64,000 bases of DNA from Belnapia rosea (GTDB lineage: Bacteria; Pseudomonadota; Alphaproteobacteria; Acetobacterales; Acetobacteraceae). The notes under the pieces were generated by a model that did no database searches, was not told where the DNA came from, and was given only the letters and a program-made list of their open reading frames with translations. Location of the stretch: the NCBI RefSeq assembly GCF_900101615.1, contig NZ_FMZX01000006.1, positions 145,600 through 209,599 on the forward strand, in the 5' to 3' direction. The position numbers and the translations under genes are program-made. Numbering within the stretch: the first letter of the stretch is position 1; each line of letters begins with the position of its first letter. Below, one piece after another: positions 1 through 8,727 of this stretch.

Positions 1-798
1 GACGGGCTGGATGCAGACATGGGTGGCGCCGGCCGCGAAATGGGCGGCAAGCTTCGCCTTGATGGCGGCGGCATCGCCCGAGACGACCATCCCGTCGATG
101 AAGCGGTCGCTGCCGCCATCCTTCAGGTCGGCCTCGGTGAAGCCGGTGCGCAGCCAATTGTTCACGTAATTCGGCAGGGCCAGGTAATGGGCGAGTTCCG
201 CGCGGCCGAGGGCGCGCGCCCGCTCGGGATCGGTCTCGAGGCAGACCTTCTGCTCGACCGCCAGCACCTTGCCGGGGCCGAGGATGCCGGCGGCGATGGC
301 GGTATGCTCGGGCGTCACGTTGTAGGGCACGGCGCCATGGGTGCGCCGGGCCGCAAGCTCCAGCATCTTCGGCCCGAGGGCGGCGAGGAGGATGGGCCAA
401 TCCTCGCCCGTATCGGCCTGGATGCCGTCGAGATAGGCGCGCATGGCGGGCACAGGCCGGTCGTAGCGATGACCGCGCAGCCCCTCCACCATCGGGATAT
501 GGCTGACGCCGAGGCCGAGGATGAAGCGGCCGCCGTGGAAGGCGTTCAGCGTCGCCATGCCGCGGCGGGCGGTGAAGGCGTCCCGCGCATAGATATTGGC
601 GATCGAGCTGCCGACCTTCAGCCGCGTCGTGGAGGCCAGGAAGTGGGCGGCGAGGGTGAAGGATTCATAGCCACGCGCCTCCGGGTACCAGAGGGTGCCA
701 TAGCCCAGCTCCTCCACCCGGCGGGCCAGGGTGGCGAGGCCCGGCCCATCCAGCCGGTCGGCGGGGTACCAGACCCCGAGGCGTCCCAATTCCATCAT
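1..798 (-). CDS. F420/FMN-dependent LLM-class oxidoreductase, C-terminus cut by window edge
   Basis: The frame is open from ATG at 798 (second ATG at 795) to the left edge, giving 266 residues without a stop, so the C-terminus lies outside. A GGAGGG ribosome site sits just upstream of the ATG. The protein starts MMELGRLGVWYPADRL and carries the TIM-barrel pattern of luciferase-like monooxygenases: LKVGSSIANIYARD, then LGLGVSHIPMVEG and GPKMLELAA. This resembles the TIGR03620-type F420-dependent oxidoreductases, which reduce or oxidise small substrates with a bound deazaflavin or flavin. It is divergent from prfC across about 150 bp. The family is confident. The substrate and the choice between F420 and FMN are not visible. 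Confidence 0.85.
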   Translation of the reverse strand, partial: MMELGRLGVWYPADRLDGPGLATLARRVEELGYGTLWYPEARGYESFTLAAHFLASTTRLKVGSSIANIYARDAFTARRGMATLNAFHGGRFILGLGVSHIPMVEGLRGHRYDRPVPAMRAYLDGIQADTGEDWPILLAALGPKMLELAARRTHGAVPYNVTPEHTAIAAGILGPGKVLAVEQKVCLETDPERARALGRAELAHYLALPNYVNNWLRTGFTEADLKDGGSDRFIDGMVVSGDAAAIKAKLAAHFAAGATHVCIQPV

Positions 799-945
799 CG
801 GCCCTCCATCCGGCAGCATGGCCCCCGCCCGTCACCCCTGCAACCGGGGTCCCTGCACCCTGGTTCGGCACGCCGCTCTGGTCTTCCGGGCCCGGGGCGC
901 CTAGATCGATGGCGACAGACCCCCATAGAACGACGAGAGCTGCCC

Positions 946-2595
946 GTGGATGCCATGACCCCGGCCGGCGTCTCCGCCACGGCGGCACCGAATGAGGTGT
1001 CGGCCGAGGCGGGCCGCCGGCGCACCTTCGCCATCATCGCCCACCCCGATGCCGGCAAGACGACCCTGACCGAGAAATTGCTGCTGCGCGGCGGTGCCAT
1101 CCAGCTGGCCGGCGCGGTGCGCGCCAAGGGCAATGCCCGGCGCACCCGGTCGGACTGGATGAAGATCGAGCAGGATCGCGGCATCTCCGTTGCGACCTCG
1201 GTGATGACCTTCGAGCGCGGCGGGCTGATCTTCAACCTGCTGGATACGCCGGGCCACGAGGATTTCTCCGAGGATACCTACCGGACCCTGACGGCCGTGG
1301 ATGCCGCGGTGATGGTGCTGGACGCGGCCAAGGGCATCGAGGCGCAGACCCGGAAGCTCTTCGAGGTCTGCCGGCTGCGCGACATCCCGATCATCACCTT
1401 CGTCAACAAGATGGACCGCGAGGCGCGGGACCCCTTCGAGCTGATCGATGAGATCGAGAAGACGCTGGCGCTCGACGCCGCGCCGGTCGCCTGGCCGGTC
1501 GGCCGGGCGAGCGAGTTCGCCGGCACCTGGGACATGCTGGCGCGGCACTTCCTGCCCGTCGATGCGGATGACCGCTCGGCGATCACCCTCTCCGGCCCGG
1601 ACGACCCGAAGCTGGCCGAACTGGTCGGCGCGGAGCGGGCCGCGGCCCTGGCCGAGGAGGTCGGGCTTGCCGAGGCAGCCTGCCCGGAATTCGACCTGGA
1701 GGCCTTCCGCCAGGGCACCCTCACCCCGGTCTTCTTCGGCAGCGCGCTGCGCGACTTCGGCATCGGCCACCTGCTGGACGGCCTCGCCCGCTATGCCCCG
1801 CCGCCGCAGAGCCGCGCGGCCGATGCGCGCCCGGTCGAGCCCGGGGAGCCGGCGCTGACCGGCTTCGTCTTCAAGGTCCAGGCCAATATGGACCCGAACC
1901 ACCGCGACCGCGTCGCCTTCGTCCGCCTCTGCTCCGGGCGGCTGGTGAAGGGGATGCGGCTGAAGCAGGTCCGCACCGGCAAGCAGGTGCCGGTCAACGC
2001 GCCGCTCTTCTTCTTCGCCAAGGACCGGCAGGTGGCGGAGGAGGCCTGGCCGGGCGACGTGGTGGGCGTTGCCAATCACGGCACCTTGCGCATCGGCGAC
2101 ACGCTGACCGAGGGCGAGGCGCTGAATTTCCGCGGCGTGCCGAGCTTCGCGCCGGAGATCCTGCGGCATGTCCGCCTGGAAGACCCGATGCTGGCGAAGA
2201 AGCTGAAGACGGCGCTCTCCCAGCTGGCCGAGGAGGGCGTGGTGCAGCTCTTCCGGCCTCTCGACGGCTCGAACCCCGTCGTCGGCGTGGTCGGCCAGCT
2301 GCAGCTCGACGTGCTGCAGAGCCGGCTGAAGGTCGAATATGGCGTGCCGGCCGGCTTCGACGACACGATGTGGCAGATGATGCGCTGGGTCACCCCAGCG
2401 GACCCTGGCTCGGATCGTGCCGCGCTCGACCGTTTCGCCACCACCAACCGGCGCGATGCCGGCGAGGACCATGATGGCGAGCTTGTCGCCTTCTTCGGCT
2501 CCGACTGGCGGCGGAAGCGGGCGGAGGAGGAATGGCCGATGCTGCGCTTCCACGCCGTGCGCGAGCAGCATGGGCTGGAGATGGCGAAGCGTTGA
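946..2595 (+). CDS. prfC: Peptide chain release factor 3 (RF3), GTPase
   Basis: RF3 is the GTPase that recycles RF1 and RF2 from the ribosome after termination. The G1 loop AHPDAGKT lies near residue 32, switch II DTPGHEDF near 100, and NKMD near 154, followed by the EF-G/EF-Tu-like domain 2 and the RF3-specific C-terminal domain. GTG 946 is chosen because a purine-rich GAGAG lies about 6 bases upstream. ATG 955 is an alternative three codons later (546 aa). The same frame stays open far upstream, but that stretch is antisense to the LLM gene and is not RF3-like. About 550 aa is slightly longer than the usual 525-530, the excess being an N-terminal tail. Assignment is firm. Confidence 0.97.
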   Translation: MDAMTPAGVSATAAPNEVSAEAGRRRTFAIIAHPDAGKTTLTEKLLLRGGAIQLAGAVRAKGNARRTRSDWMKIEQDRGISVATSVMTFERGGLIFNLLDTPGHEDFSEDTYRTLTAVDAAVMVLDAAKGIEAQTRKLFEVCRLRDIPIITFVNKMDREARDPFELIDEIEKTLALDAAPVAWPVGRASEFAGTWDMLARHFLPVDADDRSAITLSGPDDPKLAELVGAERAAALAEEVGLAEAACPEFDLEAFRQGTLTPVFFGSALRDFGIGHLLDGLARYAPPPQSRAADARPVEPGEPALTGFVFKVQANMDPNHRDRVAFVRLCSGRLVKGMRLKQVRTGKQVPVNAPLFFFAKDRQVAEEAWPGDVVGVANHGTLRIGDTLTEGEALNFRGVPSFAPEILRHVRLEDPMLAKKLKTALSQLAEEGVVQLFRPLDGSNPVVGVVGQLQLDVLQSRLKVEYGVPAGFDDTMWQMMRWVTPADPGSDRAALDRFATTNRRDAGEDHDGELVAFFGSDWRRKRAEEEWPMLRFHAVREQHGLEMAKR

Positions 2596-2735
2596 TCCTG
2601 CAACCCTGAGCTTGCCCAGGGTGTTCCTCCCGCGAAGGCCAAGCCGGGCAGGACCCGGCGACCCTGGCCAGGCCCGGCACCGACCGGGCCATCCGCCCCC
2701 GCCCCGACGGGAGGCCGAACCGCAGGAGACACCTT

Positions 2736-3761
2736 GTGACCTCAGCGACTGACGCTGCGCTCGCGCAACTTTCGCTCGACGCCTATTCCAATGTGCCGGT
2801 GGCGCTGCCGGCCGGCTTCACCCCCGCCACCGAGCTTCCCCTCACCCTCGGCGCCGGCGAGAGCTTCGCGGGCGGCCTCTACCAGAGCGCCAATTCGGCG
2901 GCGCTGGTGACCGAGGGGGTGGTGGACGGCAAGGAGAGCCTCGTCATCGCCTTCCGTGGCAGCGACGACCAGGTCGACAGCCTGAACGACCTGCAGGACA
3001 TCAATGCCGGCTACCCGCATTTCGCCTCGCTGATCCAGGCAGCGGATGCGGCGGCGGCGAGCGGGCAATATGGCCAGGTAGTGGTGACGGGCCATAGCCT
3101 CGGCGGGTCGCTCGCGCAGCAGTTCATGGCAACGCATCCCGACCAGGCAGGCGTGACCTATGACGCCGTGACCTTCGGCTCGCCTGGTGCGATCCTGCCG
3201 CCGGGCGAGGATGCGCGGATCACCAATGTCGTCATCGCCGATGATCCGGCGGTTGCGCTCGGCGCGCACCGGGCGGAGATCGGCGAGGTGCTGCGGTCCG
3301 ACCCCACGCTCGCCAGCCTCGCCGCCGAGAAGGCCGCGCAGGAACTCCCCGGCCTCACCCAGGACCAGGCGCTGGCGGCGCTCAACAGCCTCACGGTGAA
3401 TTACGAGAACCGCGGCGACATCGTGCTGCTGCCGGGGCAGAGCGGGGACCTGTCGCCGGCGGCGGGCATCGCCGGCCTCGCCCGGCTCGATACCGGGCAG
3501 CATGCGCCGGAGCTCTATGCGGGCAGCACCGCCACCGCGGCGGCCTCGGCGGAGCCGGAGCTGGTGGTGCCGGAGGTCGGCACGACCGATCCGCAGCTTC
3601 TCGCGCTGCGCAGCCTCTATGACAGCGACGGGCCGGATGGGCAGGTGGCGCAATCCCTCCTCGAGGGCTGGCGGCAGGATGTGCGGGCGGAGGCGAATGA
3701 CGCCTTCACCGGCGTGCGCGACCAGCTGGCCACGCTTGGCCACGACCTGCACCTGATCTAG
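2736..3761 (+). CDS. Lipase class 3-like alpha/beta hydrolase
   Basis: This is a 341-aa protein with the alpha/beta-hydrolase nucleophile elbow GHSLGGS at residues 119-125 (Ser121), preceded by VIAFRGSDDQ near residue 70, the oxyanion-side strand typical of lipase_3 enzymes. A likely catalytic Asp lies in VVIADDP and a His in TGQHAPELY. No signal peptide is seen at the N-terminus, so it is either cytoplasmic or exported by a C-terminal route. GTG 2736 is chosen because AGGAGA sits 6 bases upstream. The likely activity is ester or lipid hydrolysis; the substrate is unknown. A strong hairpin follows the stop codon. Confidence 0.8.
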   Translation: MTSATDAALAQLSLDAYSNVPVALPAGFTPATELPLTLGAGESFAGGLYQSANSAALVTEGVVDGKESLVIAFRGSDDQVDSLNDLQDINAGYPHFASLIQAADAAAASGQYGQVVVTGHSLGGSLAQQFMATHPDQAGVTYDAVTFGSPGAILPPGEDARITNVVIADDPAVALGAHRAEIGEVLRSDPTLASLAAEKAAQELPGLTQDQALAALNSLTVNYENRGDIVLLPGQSGDLSPAAGIAGLARLDTGQHAPELYAGSTATAAASAEPELVVPEVGTTDPQLLALRSLYDSDGPDGQVAQSLLEGWRQDVRAEANDAFTGVRDQLATLGHDLHLI

Positions 3762-3782
3762 CGGGCAGTCCGGCATGCGACG

Positions 3783-3816
3783 TCGGGGCACGCCGTCTAC
3801 ACGGCGCGTGCCCCGA
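3783..3816. terminator. Bidirectional hairpin terminator between convergent genes
   Basis: An 11-bp perfect stem (3783-3793 with 3806-3816, core GGGGCACGC/GCGTGCCCC) with a 12-base loop lies between the ends of the rightward lipase gene and the leftward DUF4242 gene. There is no long U tract on either side, so termination strength is uncertain, but its position between two convergent stop codons fits a shared terminator. Confidence 0.6.
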
Positions 3817-3829
3817 ACGACGTCGCCGG

Positions 3830-4108
3830 TCAGGCCACTTCAGCCGTGGTCGGGTCGATCATCCGCTCGACCTTGCTGATGCGGTTGGCGGGGAAGCCAC
3901 CCCGCTGGGCGTGTTCGCGGATCATCTCCTCGTTTGGTGCGACATAGACGCAGTAGATCTTGTCGCCCGTGACGTAGCTCTCAACCCATTGGATCTCCGG
4001 CCCCATCACGCGAAGCACGTCACAGGACGTCTTCGCTGCGCCCTGCAGATCCTGGGCGGATGCCGCTCCGACACCAGCCATCTCTCGTTCGATGATGAAT
4101 TTGGGCAT
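3830..4108 (-). CDS. DUF4242 (SCO4226-type) small protein
   Basis: This is a 92-aa protein starting MPKFIIEREMAGVG with IQWVESYV, KIYCVYVAPNEE and the tail GGFPANRISKV. Together these are the signature of DUF4242, a ferredoxin-like fold family that includes the nickel-binding SCO4226 of Streptomyces. The start is ATG 4108. It stands alone between the convergent lipase gene and the leftward immunity/purA block. Function in proteobacteria is not established. Family membership is confident. Confidence 0.85.
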   Translation of the reverse strand: MPKFIIEREMAGVGAASAQDLQGAAKTSCDVLRVMGPEIQWVESYVTGDKIYCVYVAPNEEMIREHAQRGGFPANRISKVERMIDPTTAEVA

Positions 4109-4241
4109 TCCGACCTCCCGGATTCCGTCTCATTGGACAGGCGCCGGCGACGGTTTGGCTTCATGGCGCCCCGCAGACGCTACCGTCCGGGGCATCTTCG
4201 AGCATCAAGAAAATTATCCTGAAGTCGTTCAGAGGAGAGTT

Positions 4242-4529
4242 CTAGGACTCTTCCAACCGCCGCAGGATCTCCTGCAGCCACGCCGCCGGCTGCCCATCGG
4301 CCGAGGGGTCGATATCCGGCTCGAGATGCCGCAGGAAGGCGGCATCGGCGAGGCTGCCGCGATGGCCGGCGAGGAAGCGGCGGATATCCGCGGCGATCAC
4401 CGCGCGCTCCCCTGGCGTCGTCACCTGCCGGACCTTGGCCATGATCGCCGCATCGTCGCCGTCCAGGTCGCAATCCTGGTGGAACCAGGCCTGGATGAAG
4501 CCGGCCAGATGCGGGTAGAGCGCCGCCAT
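4242..4529 (-). CDS. CdiI-like (contact-dependent inhibition) immunity family protein
   Basis: This is a 95-aa acidic protein. Its N-terminal pattern YPHLAGFIQAWFHQDCDLDG matches the family annotated as contact-dependent growth inhibition immunity (CdiI_2-type), whose members begin with a tyrosine-proline strand and a WFHQD-like turn. ATG 4529 lies only 13 bases after the purA stop, so it is probably the last gene of the VOC-hisZ-purA transcript. No CdiA/CdiB, Rhs or polymorphic-toxin gene is visible in the window, so it would be an orphan immunity gene or a repurposed family member. Family assignment is by motif only and is moderate. Confidence 0.6.
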   Translation of the reverse strand: MAALYPHLAGFIQAWFHQDCDLDGDDAAIMAKVRQVTTPGERAVIAADIRRFLAGHRGSLADAAFLRHLEPDIDPSADGQPAAWLQEILRRLEES

Positions 4530-4542
4530 GGCCGGCCGCCTC

Positions 4543-5832
4543 CTACCCCGCGAAGGGGTCGCGGAGCGTGATCGTGTCGTCGCGGTCCGGGCTGGTGCTG
4601 AGCAGCACGACCGGAGCCTCGACCAGCTCCTCGATGCGGCGGACATACTTCACCGCTGCCGCCGGCAGGTCGGCATAGGAGCGGGCGCCGCGGGTGGAAC
4701 TGGTCCAGCCCTCCAGCACCTCATAGACCGGCCTGGCCGCGGCCTGCGCGCCGGCGGCGGAGGGCAGGCGACGGTAGCTCTCGCCGCCGATCGTGTAGCC
4801 CGTGCAGATCTTCAGCTCCTCCAGCCCGTCGAGCACGTCGAGCTTGGTGAGAGCCAGGCCCTGGATGCCGCCGGTCTTCACCGCCTGGCGCACCATGCAG
4901 GCATCGAACCAGCCGCAGCGCCGCGGGCGGCCCGTCACGGTGCCGAATTCGCGGCCGCGCTCGCCGAGGCCCCGGCCGATCTCGTCCTGCAGCTCCGTCG
5001 GGAAGGGGCCGCTGCCGACGCGCGTCGTGTAGGCCTTGGCGATGCCGAGGACCATGCCGATGGCATCCGGCCCGATGCCCGCCCCCGCCGCGGCATTGCC
5101 GGCGACGGTGTTGCTGCTGGTGACATAGGGGTAGGTGCCGTGGTCGACATCGAGCATGACCGCCTGCGCGCCCTCGAACAGCACGCGCTGGCCGTTGTGC
5201 CGCGTCGCATCCAGGCGCTCCCACACCGCTTCGGAAAAGGGCAGCAGCCGCGGCGCCAGGGCCAGCAGCCCGTCGAGCAGCGCCTGCTTCTCGAAGGTGG
5301 CGGCGCCGAGGCCGCGCAGCAGGCTGTTGTGGTGCAGCAGCAGCTCGTCGAGCTTGGCCGAGAGCGTCGCCGGCTCCGCCAGATCGCACAGGCGGATGGA
5401 GCGGCGGCCGACCTTGTCCTCATAGGCCGGGCCGATGCCCCGCCCGGTGGTGCCGATCTTGTCCTCGCCGCGCGCCGCCTCGCGCGCCTTGTCGAGCGCC
5501 GGGTGCAGCGGGAGGATCAGCGGGGTGTTCTCGGCGATGCGGAGGTTCTCCGGCGTGACGGAGAGGCCCTGGGCGGTGACCTTGCCGATCTCGGCCAGCA
5601 GCGCCTCCGGGTCCAGCACCACGCCATTGCCGATGATGCCGAGCTTGCCGCGCACCACGCCCGAGGGCAGCAGCGAGAGCTTGTAGGTCTGCTCGCCCAC
5701 CACCAGCGTATGGCCCGCATTGTGGCCGCCCTGGAAGCGCACGACGATATCGGCGCGGCTCGCCAGCCAGTCGACCACCTTGCCCTTGCCCTCGTCACCC
5801 CACTGGGCGCCGATCACCGCGACATTGGCCAT
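4543..5832 (-). CDS. purA: Adenylosuccinate synthetase
   Basis: PurA joins IMP and aspartate using GTP, the first committed step to AMP. The 429-aa protein has the P-loop-like [11 protein letters not shown] (catalytic Asp13), GGHNAGHT with His41, the IMP/aspartate loops [13 protein letters not shown] and [11 protein letters not shown], and the guanine-site motif [11 protein letters not shown] 5832 overlaps the TGA of hisZ by one base, indicating translational coupling; an in-frame GTG directly precedes it. Length and motifs are full. This is a housekeeping enzyme. Confidence 0.98.
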   Translation of the reverse strand: MANVAVIGAQWGDEGKGKVVDWLASRADIVVRFQGGHNAGHTLVVGEQTYKLSLLPSGVVRGKLGIIGNGVVLDPEALLAEIGKVTAQGLSVTPENLRIAENTPLILPLHPALDKAREAARGEDKIGTTGRGIGPAYEDKVGRRSIRLCDLAEPATLSAKLDELLLHHNSLLRGLGAATFEKQALLDGLLALAPRLLPFSEAVWERLDATRHNGQRVLFEGAQAVMLDVDHGTYPYVTSSNTVAGNAAAGAGIGPDAIGMVLGIAKAYTTRVGSGPFPTELQDEIGRGLGERGREFGTVTGRPRRCGWFDACMVRQAVKTGGIQGLALTKLDVLDGLEELKICTGYTIGGESYRRLPSAAGAQAAARPVYEVLEGWTSSTRGARSYADLPAAAVKYVRRIEELVEAPVVLLSTSPDRDDTITLRDPFAG

Positions 5833-6998
5833 CACACATCGTCCTTGCTGAAAGGCGTGGCGCTCAGGGCTTGGGCCGCGCCGTCCCGCAGGACATGCGT
5901 GCAGCGCAGCGCGGCAGGGCTGTCGCCCGGCGCCAGGGCGGCGACGGTGGCATACCCCTGGGCCCTGAGCGCCGATGCATCGGCGGGCGGTGTGCCGAGC
6001 GGCAGGAAGACCCGCGGGCGGGGCGCCGCCGGACGGGCGGCGCGGAGCACGGCATCCGGGTAGAGGCTCATCCCTGTCGCCGGCTCGTCATTGGCCGAGA
6101 CGTAGCGGCCGCCCCGTGCCAGCTCGCCGGTGGCGCCCGGCCCGTAGAGGGTGAAGGCGACGCCCACATGGTAGCGGAAGCCGCGGAACTCGACGGGGTC
6201 GAGGGTGATGCGCAGACCCGGCTCGCGGGCCCGGATGGCGGCAATGACGGCGGCCGCATTATCGGCGATGGCGCGGGCGGCGGGCGGCAGGTCGGCGGCG
6301 GAGAGCGCGGCGAGCGCCCCATCGGCCGGGCCGGCGGCGGCGAGCAGCACGGGCAGCGCGGCGGCCAGCGGCCCGGCCTGCTCGGCGAGCTCCGTCGCGG
6401 CGGCGGAGTCCTTGCGGTCGAGCGCCCGGGCGAGGCGCTGGCGCAGGGCGGGCGGGACGCCGGCCGCCTCCAGCAGGGTCGGCGCCATGGTCGGCAGGGT
6501 GATGTCGAGCGAGACGGAGGGGACGCCGGCGCGGGCCAGCGCCTCCGCGGCGACCAGCGCCACCTCGGCATCGGCCTCCGCGGCATCGCTGCCGATCAGC
6601 TCGATGCCGGTCTGCGGCAGCTGCCGCTCGGGTGCCAGCTGGGTGCCGCGCACGCGGAGCACCTGGCCGGCATAGCAGAGCCGCAGCGGCCGGGCCTGCT
6701 GGCCGAGGCGCGTCGCGGCGATGCGGGCCACCTGCGGCGTGGTGTCGGCGCGCAGCCCCATCATCCGCTGGCTCACCGGGTCCATCAGCCGGAAGGTCTG
6801 CTCGGCGACCGCGCCGCCGGAGCCGGCCAGCAGGCTGTCCTCGAATTCCAGCAGCGGCGGCTTCACCCGCTCATAGCCATGCCCGGCGAAGGCGGCCATC
6901 AGCGCCTCGACGAGATCCGCCTCCCGCTCCGCCTCGGGCGGCAGCAGGTCCATCAGCCCGGCGGGCAGGAGGGCGGGGTTGGGCGCGTCGTCGGTCAT
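5832..6998 (-). CDS. hisZ: ATP phosphoribosyltransferase regulatory subunit HisZ
   Basis: HisZ is a catalytically dead histidyl-tRNA-synthetase paralogue that pairs with the short form of HisG to make the first histidine-biosynthesis enzyme. The 388-aa sequence starts near [16 protein letters not shown] and shows the class II synthetase motif 2-like [10 protein letters not shown], the HisZ-typical [14 protein letters not shown], and [16 protein letters not shown] with ARGGRY. ATG 6998 (MTDDAP) is preferred over upstream in-frame codons. It is directly upstream of and coupled to purA, a pairing common in alphaproteobacteria. No hisG is present in this window. Confidence 0.95.
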   Translation of the reverse strand: MTDDAPNPALLPAGLMDLLPPEAEREADLVEALMAAFAGHGYERVKPPLLEFEDSLLAGSGGAVAEQTFRLMDPVSQRMMGLRADTTPQVARIAATRLGQQARPLRLCYAGQVLRVRGTQLAPERQLPQTGIELIGSDAAEADAEVALVAAEALARAGVPSVSLDITLPTMAPTLLEAAGVPPALRQRLARALDRKDSAAATELAEQAGPLAAALPVLLAAAGPADGALAALSAADLPPAARAIADNAAAVIAAIRAREPGLRITLDPVEFRGFRYHVGVAFTLYGPGATGELARGGRYVSANDEPATGMSLYPDAVLRAARPAAPRPRVFLPLGTPPADASALRAQGYATVAALAPGDSPAALRCTHVLRDGAAQALSATPFSKDDV

Positions 6999-7061
6999 GC
7001 GGGCGCGGGTGTGGCAGGGGGGGGCCAAGGGCGCAAGAGGCTACGCAGGGGGCCGGCGCCC

Positions 7062-7454
7062 CTATTCGTCGAGCGGATAGTCGGCCAGTTCCGGCCGCAT
7101 GGCCTCGATGACGAAATCGACGAAGGCCTCGGGGGCGTCGAGGTAGAATTCGCGCCCCGAATAGGCGCCGACCTGCGCCGCCATCCCCTGCCCCGCCGCC
7201 CATTCGGCCAGGGCCTCCAGATCCTCGCGCGGCGTCTCGCTGAGGAAGGAGACCTGGGAGCGGAGCTTGTCCGCATCCCGGCCCGGCGTGTCGCTGCGGC
7301 TGAATTGCAGGTCCACATTGGCGCCGGGCTGGCGGAGCCAGATGGCCCGCTCCGTCCGGCGCAGCACGGTGAAGCCGAGCTGCGTGGTGAACAGCGCCAC
7401 CACCGTCTCGAAATGCTGTGGCGTCAGCCGGTTGGCGACGTGGTTGAAGCGCAT
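7062..7454 (-). CDS. VOC/glyoxalase-like small protein
   Basis: This is a 130-aa protein beginning MRFNHVANRLTPQHFETVV and following the one-module vicinal-oxygen-chelate pattern: an N-terminal histidine, FYT-like helix and LGFTVLRRTERAIWL, then NVDLQFSRSDT. The C-terminal half (SGREFYLDAPEAFVDFVIEAM) is consistent but divergent. It lies between another VOC gene and hisZ on the same strand. The reaction is unknown. A GGAG about 9 bases upstream supports the ATG. Confidence 0.65.
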   Translation of the reverse strand: MRFNHVANRLTPQHFETVVALFTTQLGFTVLRRTERAIWLRQPGANVDLQFSRSDTPGRDADKLRSQVSFLSETPREDLEALAEWAAGQGMAAQVGAYSGREFYLDAPEAFVDFVIEAMRPELADYPLDE

Positions 7455-7527
7455 GGGGCGGGCTCCGCGGGGCTCTGCCCCGCATAGGACCGCCGAAGCG
7501 CGGCGAGGTCGAGCCCGCCCATGGCCA

Positions 7528-7950
7528 TCAGGCCTTCTCCATGGCCTTCCGGGCCGCCTCCATGTCCATCCACATCACCTCCCAATGATGCCCGTCCGGG
7601 TCCTCGAAGCTGCGGCCATACATGAAGCCGTAATCCTGGGTCTGGCCAGGGTCGGCACGGCCACCGGCGGCGGCGGCGCGCCCGACCGTGTCATCGACCT
7701 CGGCGCGGCTCCCGGCGGAGAGGCAGATCAGCACGCCGCTTGCCGCATGGGCATCGGCGATCGGCTTGGCGGTGAACATCCGGTACTTGTCATGGGTCAG
7801 CAGCATGGCGTGGATGGTCTCCGAGAAGACCATGCAGGCGGCGGTCTCATCGGTGAATTGCGGGTTCAGCCGGGCGCCGACGGCCTCGTAGAAGGCGATC
7901 GCCCGCGTCAGGTCGGTTACGGGCAGGTTCACGAAGATCAGCTTCGACAT
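7528..7950 (-). CDS. VOC family protein (glyoxalase/bleomycin-resistance fold)
   Basis: The 140-aa protein has the classic VOC layout: IFVNLPVTDLTRAIAFYEAVG at the start, AMLLTHDKYRMF in the middle, and FEDPDGHHWEVMWMD at the end, where the Glu would be a metal ligand. Members of this subfamily are often annotated as lactoylglutathione lyase-like. It opens the leftward series VOC-VOC-hisZ-purA and is divergent from the HxlR regulator 60 bp away, so it is a likely regulatory target. Substrate unknown. Confidence 0.8.
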   Translation of the reverse strand: MSKLIFVNLPVTDLTRAIAFYEAVGARLNPQFTDETAACMVFSETIHAMLLTHDKYRMFTAKPIADAHAASGVLICLSAGSRAEVDDTVGRAAAAGGRADPGQTQDYGFMYGRSFEDPDGHHWEVMWMDMEAARKAMEKA

Positions 7951-7972
7951 GGATGGTGTCCTCCCCTGGGCT

Positions 7973-8001
7973 TTGACGATGCTGCCCGATGTGAGTTATT
8001 A
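7973..8001 (+). promoter_or_regulatory. Candidate sigma70-type promoter for the HxlR gene
   Basis: TTGACG (7973-7978), a 17-bp spacer and TTATTA (7996-8001) lie just upstream of the regulator ATG at 8011. The stretch is unusually AT-rich for this genome. The short distance to the ATG implies a leaderless or very short 5' UTR. Any HxlR operator probably lies in this 60-bp divergent gap. Confidence 0.5.
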
Positions 8002-8010
8002 ATTGCAACC

Positions 8011-8727
8011 ATGAAGTCAGAAAAAATAACTTCCGATGCGGCACCGCGCCGCTGGTACGAAGATGCCTGCGCCGCCGCCCATGCCCTCGACCTGGTCGGC
8101 GAGCGGTGGGCGCTGCTGGTGATGCGGGAGCTGATCTTCGGCCCGCGCCGCTTCAGCGAGTTGCGCACCAGCCTGCCCGGCATCAGCGCCAATGTGCTGA
8201 CCCAGCGCCTCGCGGGGCTGGAGGCGGCCGGGGTGGTGGTGCGCCGCCGCCTGCCGCCACCCGCCTCCGCCCAGGTCTATGCGCTGACCGAATGGGGGCT
8301 GGAGAGCGAGCCGATCTTCCAGGCGCTCGGCCGCTGGGCGGCCCGCTCGCCGCTGCATGACCCGGCCCTGCCATTCAGCGCCGCCTCCCTGCTGCTCTCG
8401 CTGCGGACCATGCTGGATGCCGGGCGGGCCGCGGGGCTCACGGCGCGGATCGGCTTCCGCCTGGGGGAGGAGCACTACCTGGCGCGGCTGGAGAGCGGGC
8501 GGATCGCGATCGCCGCCGGGCCGGTGGCGGGGGCGGACTTGGTGCTCGACGGGGCGCCGCCGGTGATCGCCGGGGCCATCTATGGCGGCCAGCCCCTGGC
8601 GGCGCTGGAGGCGGCGGGGGCGCTCCGAATCGAGGGGGACCGGGCGCTGGCGGCACGCTTCGTCACCCTCTTCCCGCTGCCGCCGAAGGCGCCGGGCCCT
8701 CAGGCCTCGGCAGGGGCCTCCACATAG
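8011..8727 (+). CDS. HxlR-family regulator with C-terminal SCP2-like domain
   Basis: The 238-aa protein has an N-terminal HxlR winged helix (ACAAAHALDLVGERWALLV, then GPRRFSELRTSLPGISANVL and LEAAGVVVRRR, residues 15-100). A C-terminal region of about 110 residues resembles the sterol-carrier SCP2 fold (ARLESGRIAIAAGP, ADLVLDGAPP). This two-domain form is common in actinobacteria and alphaproteobacteria, and the tail probably senses a hydrophobic ligand. ATG 8011 is used; the longer open frame upstream is antisense to the VOC gene. It is divergent from that VOC gene, its likely target. The 3' end overlaps the convergent ligase gene by 28 bp. Confidence 0.85.
   Translation: MKSEKITSDAAPRRWYEDACAAAHALDLVGERWALLVMRELIFGPRRFSELRTSLPGISANVLTQRLAGLEAAGVVVRRRLPPPASAQVYALTEWGLESEPIFQALGRWAARSPLHDPALPFSAASLLLSLRTMLDAGRAAGLTARIGFRLGEEHYLARLESGRIAIAAGPVAGADLVLDGAPPVIAGAIYGGQPLAALEAAGALRIEGDRALAARFVTLFPLPPKAPGPQASAGAST

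Noticed and set aside
19..945. A 5' extension of the prfC frame to position 19
   Set aside because: The stretch is antisense to the LLM oxidoreductase gene and shows no RF3 sequence; the start at 946 (or 955) is supported by domain layout.
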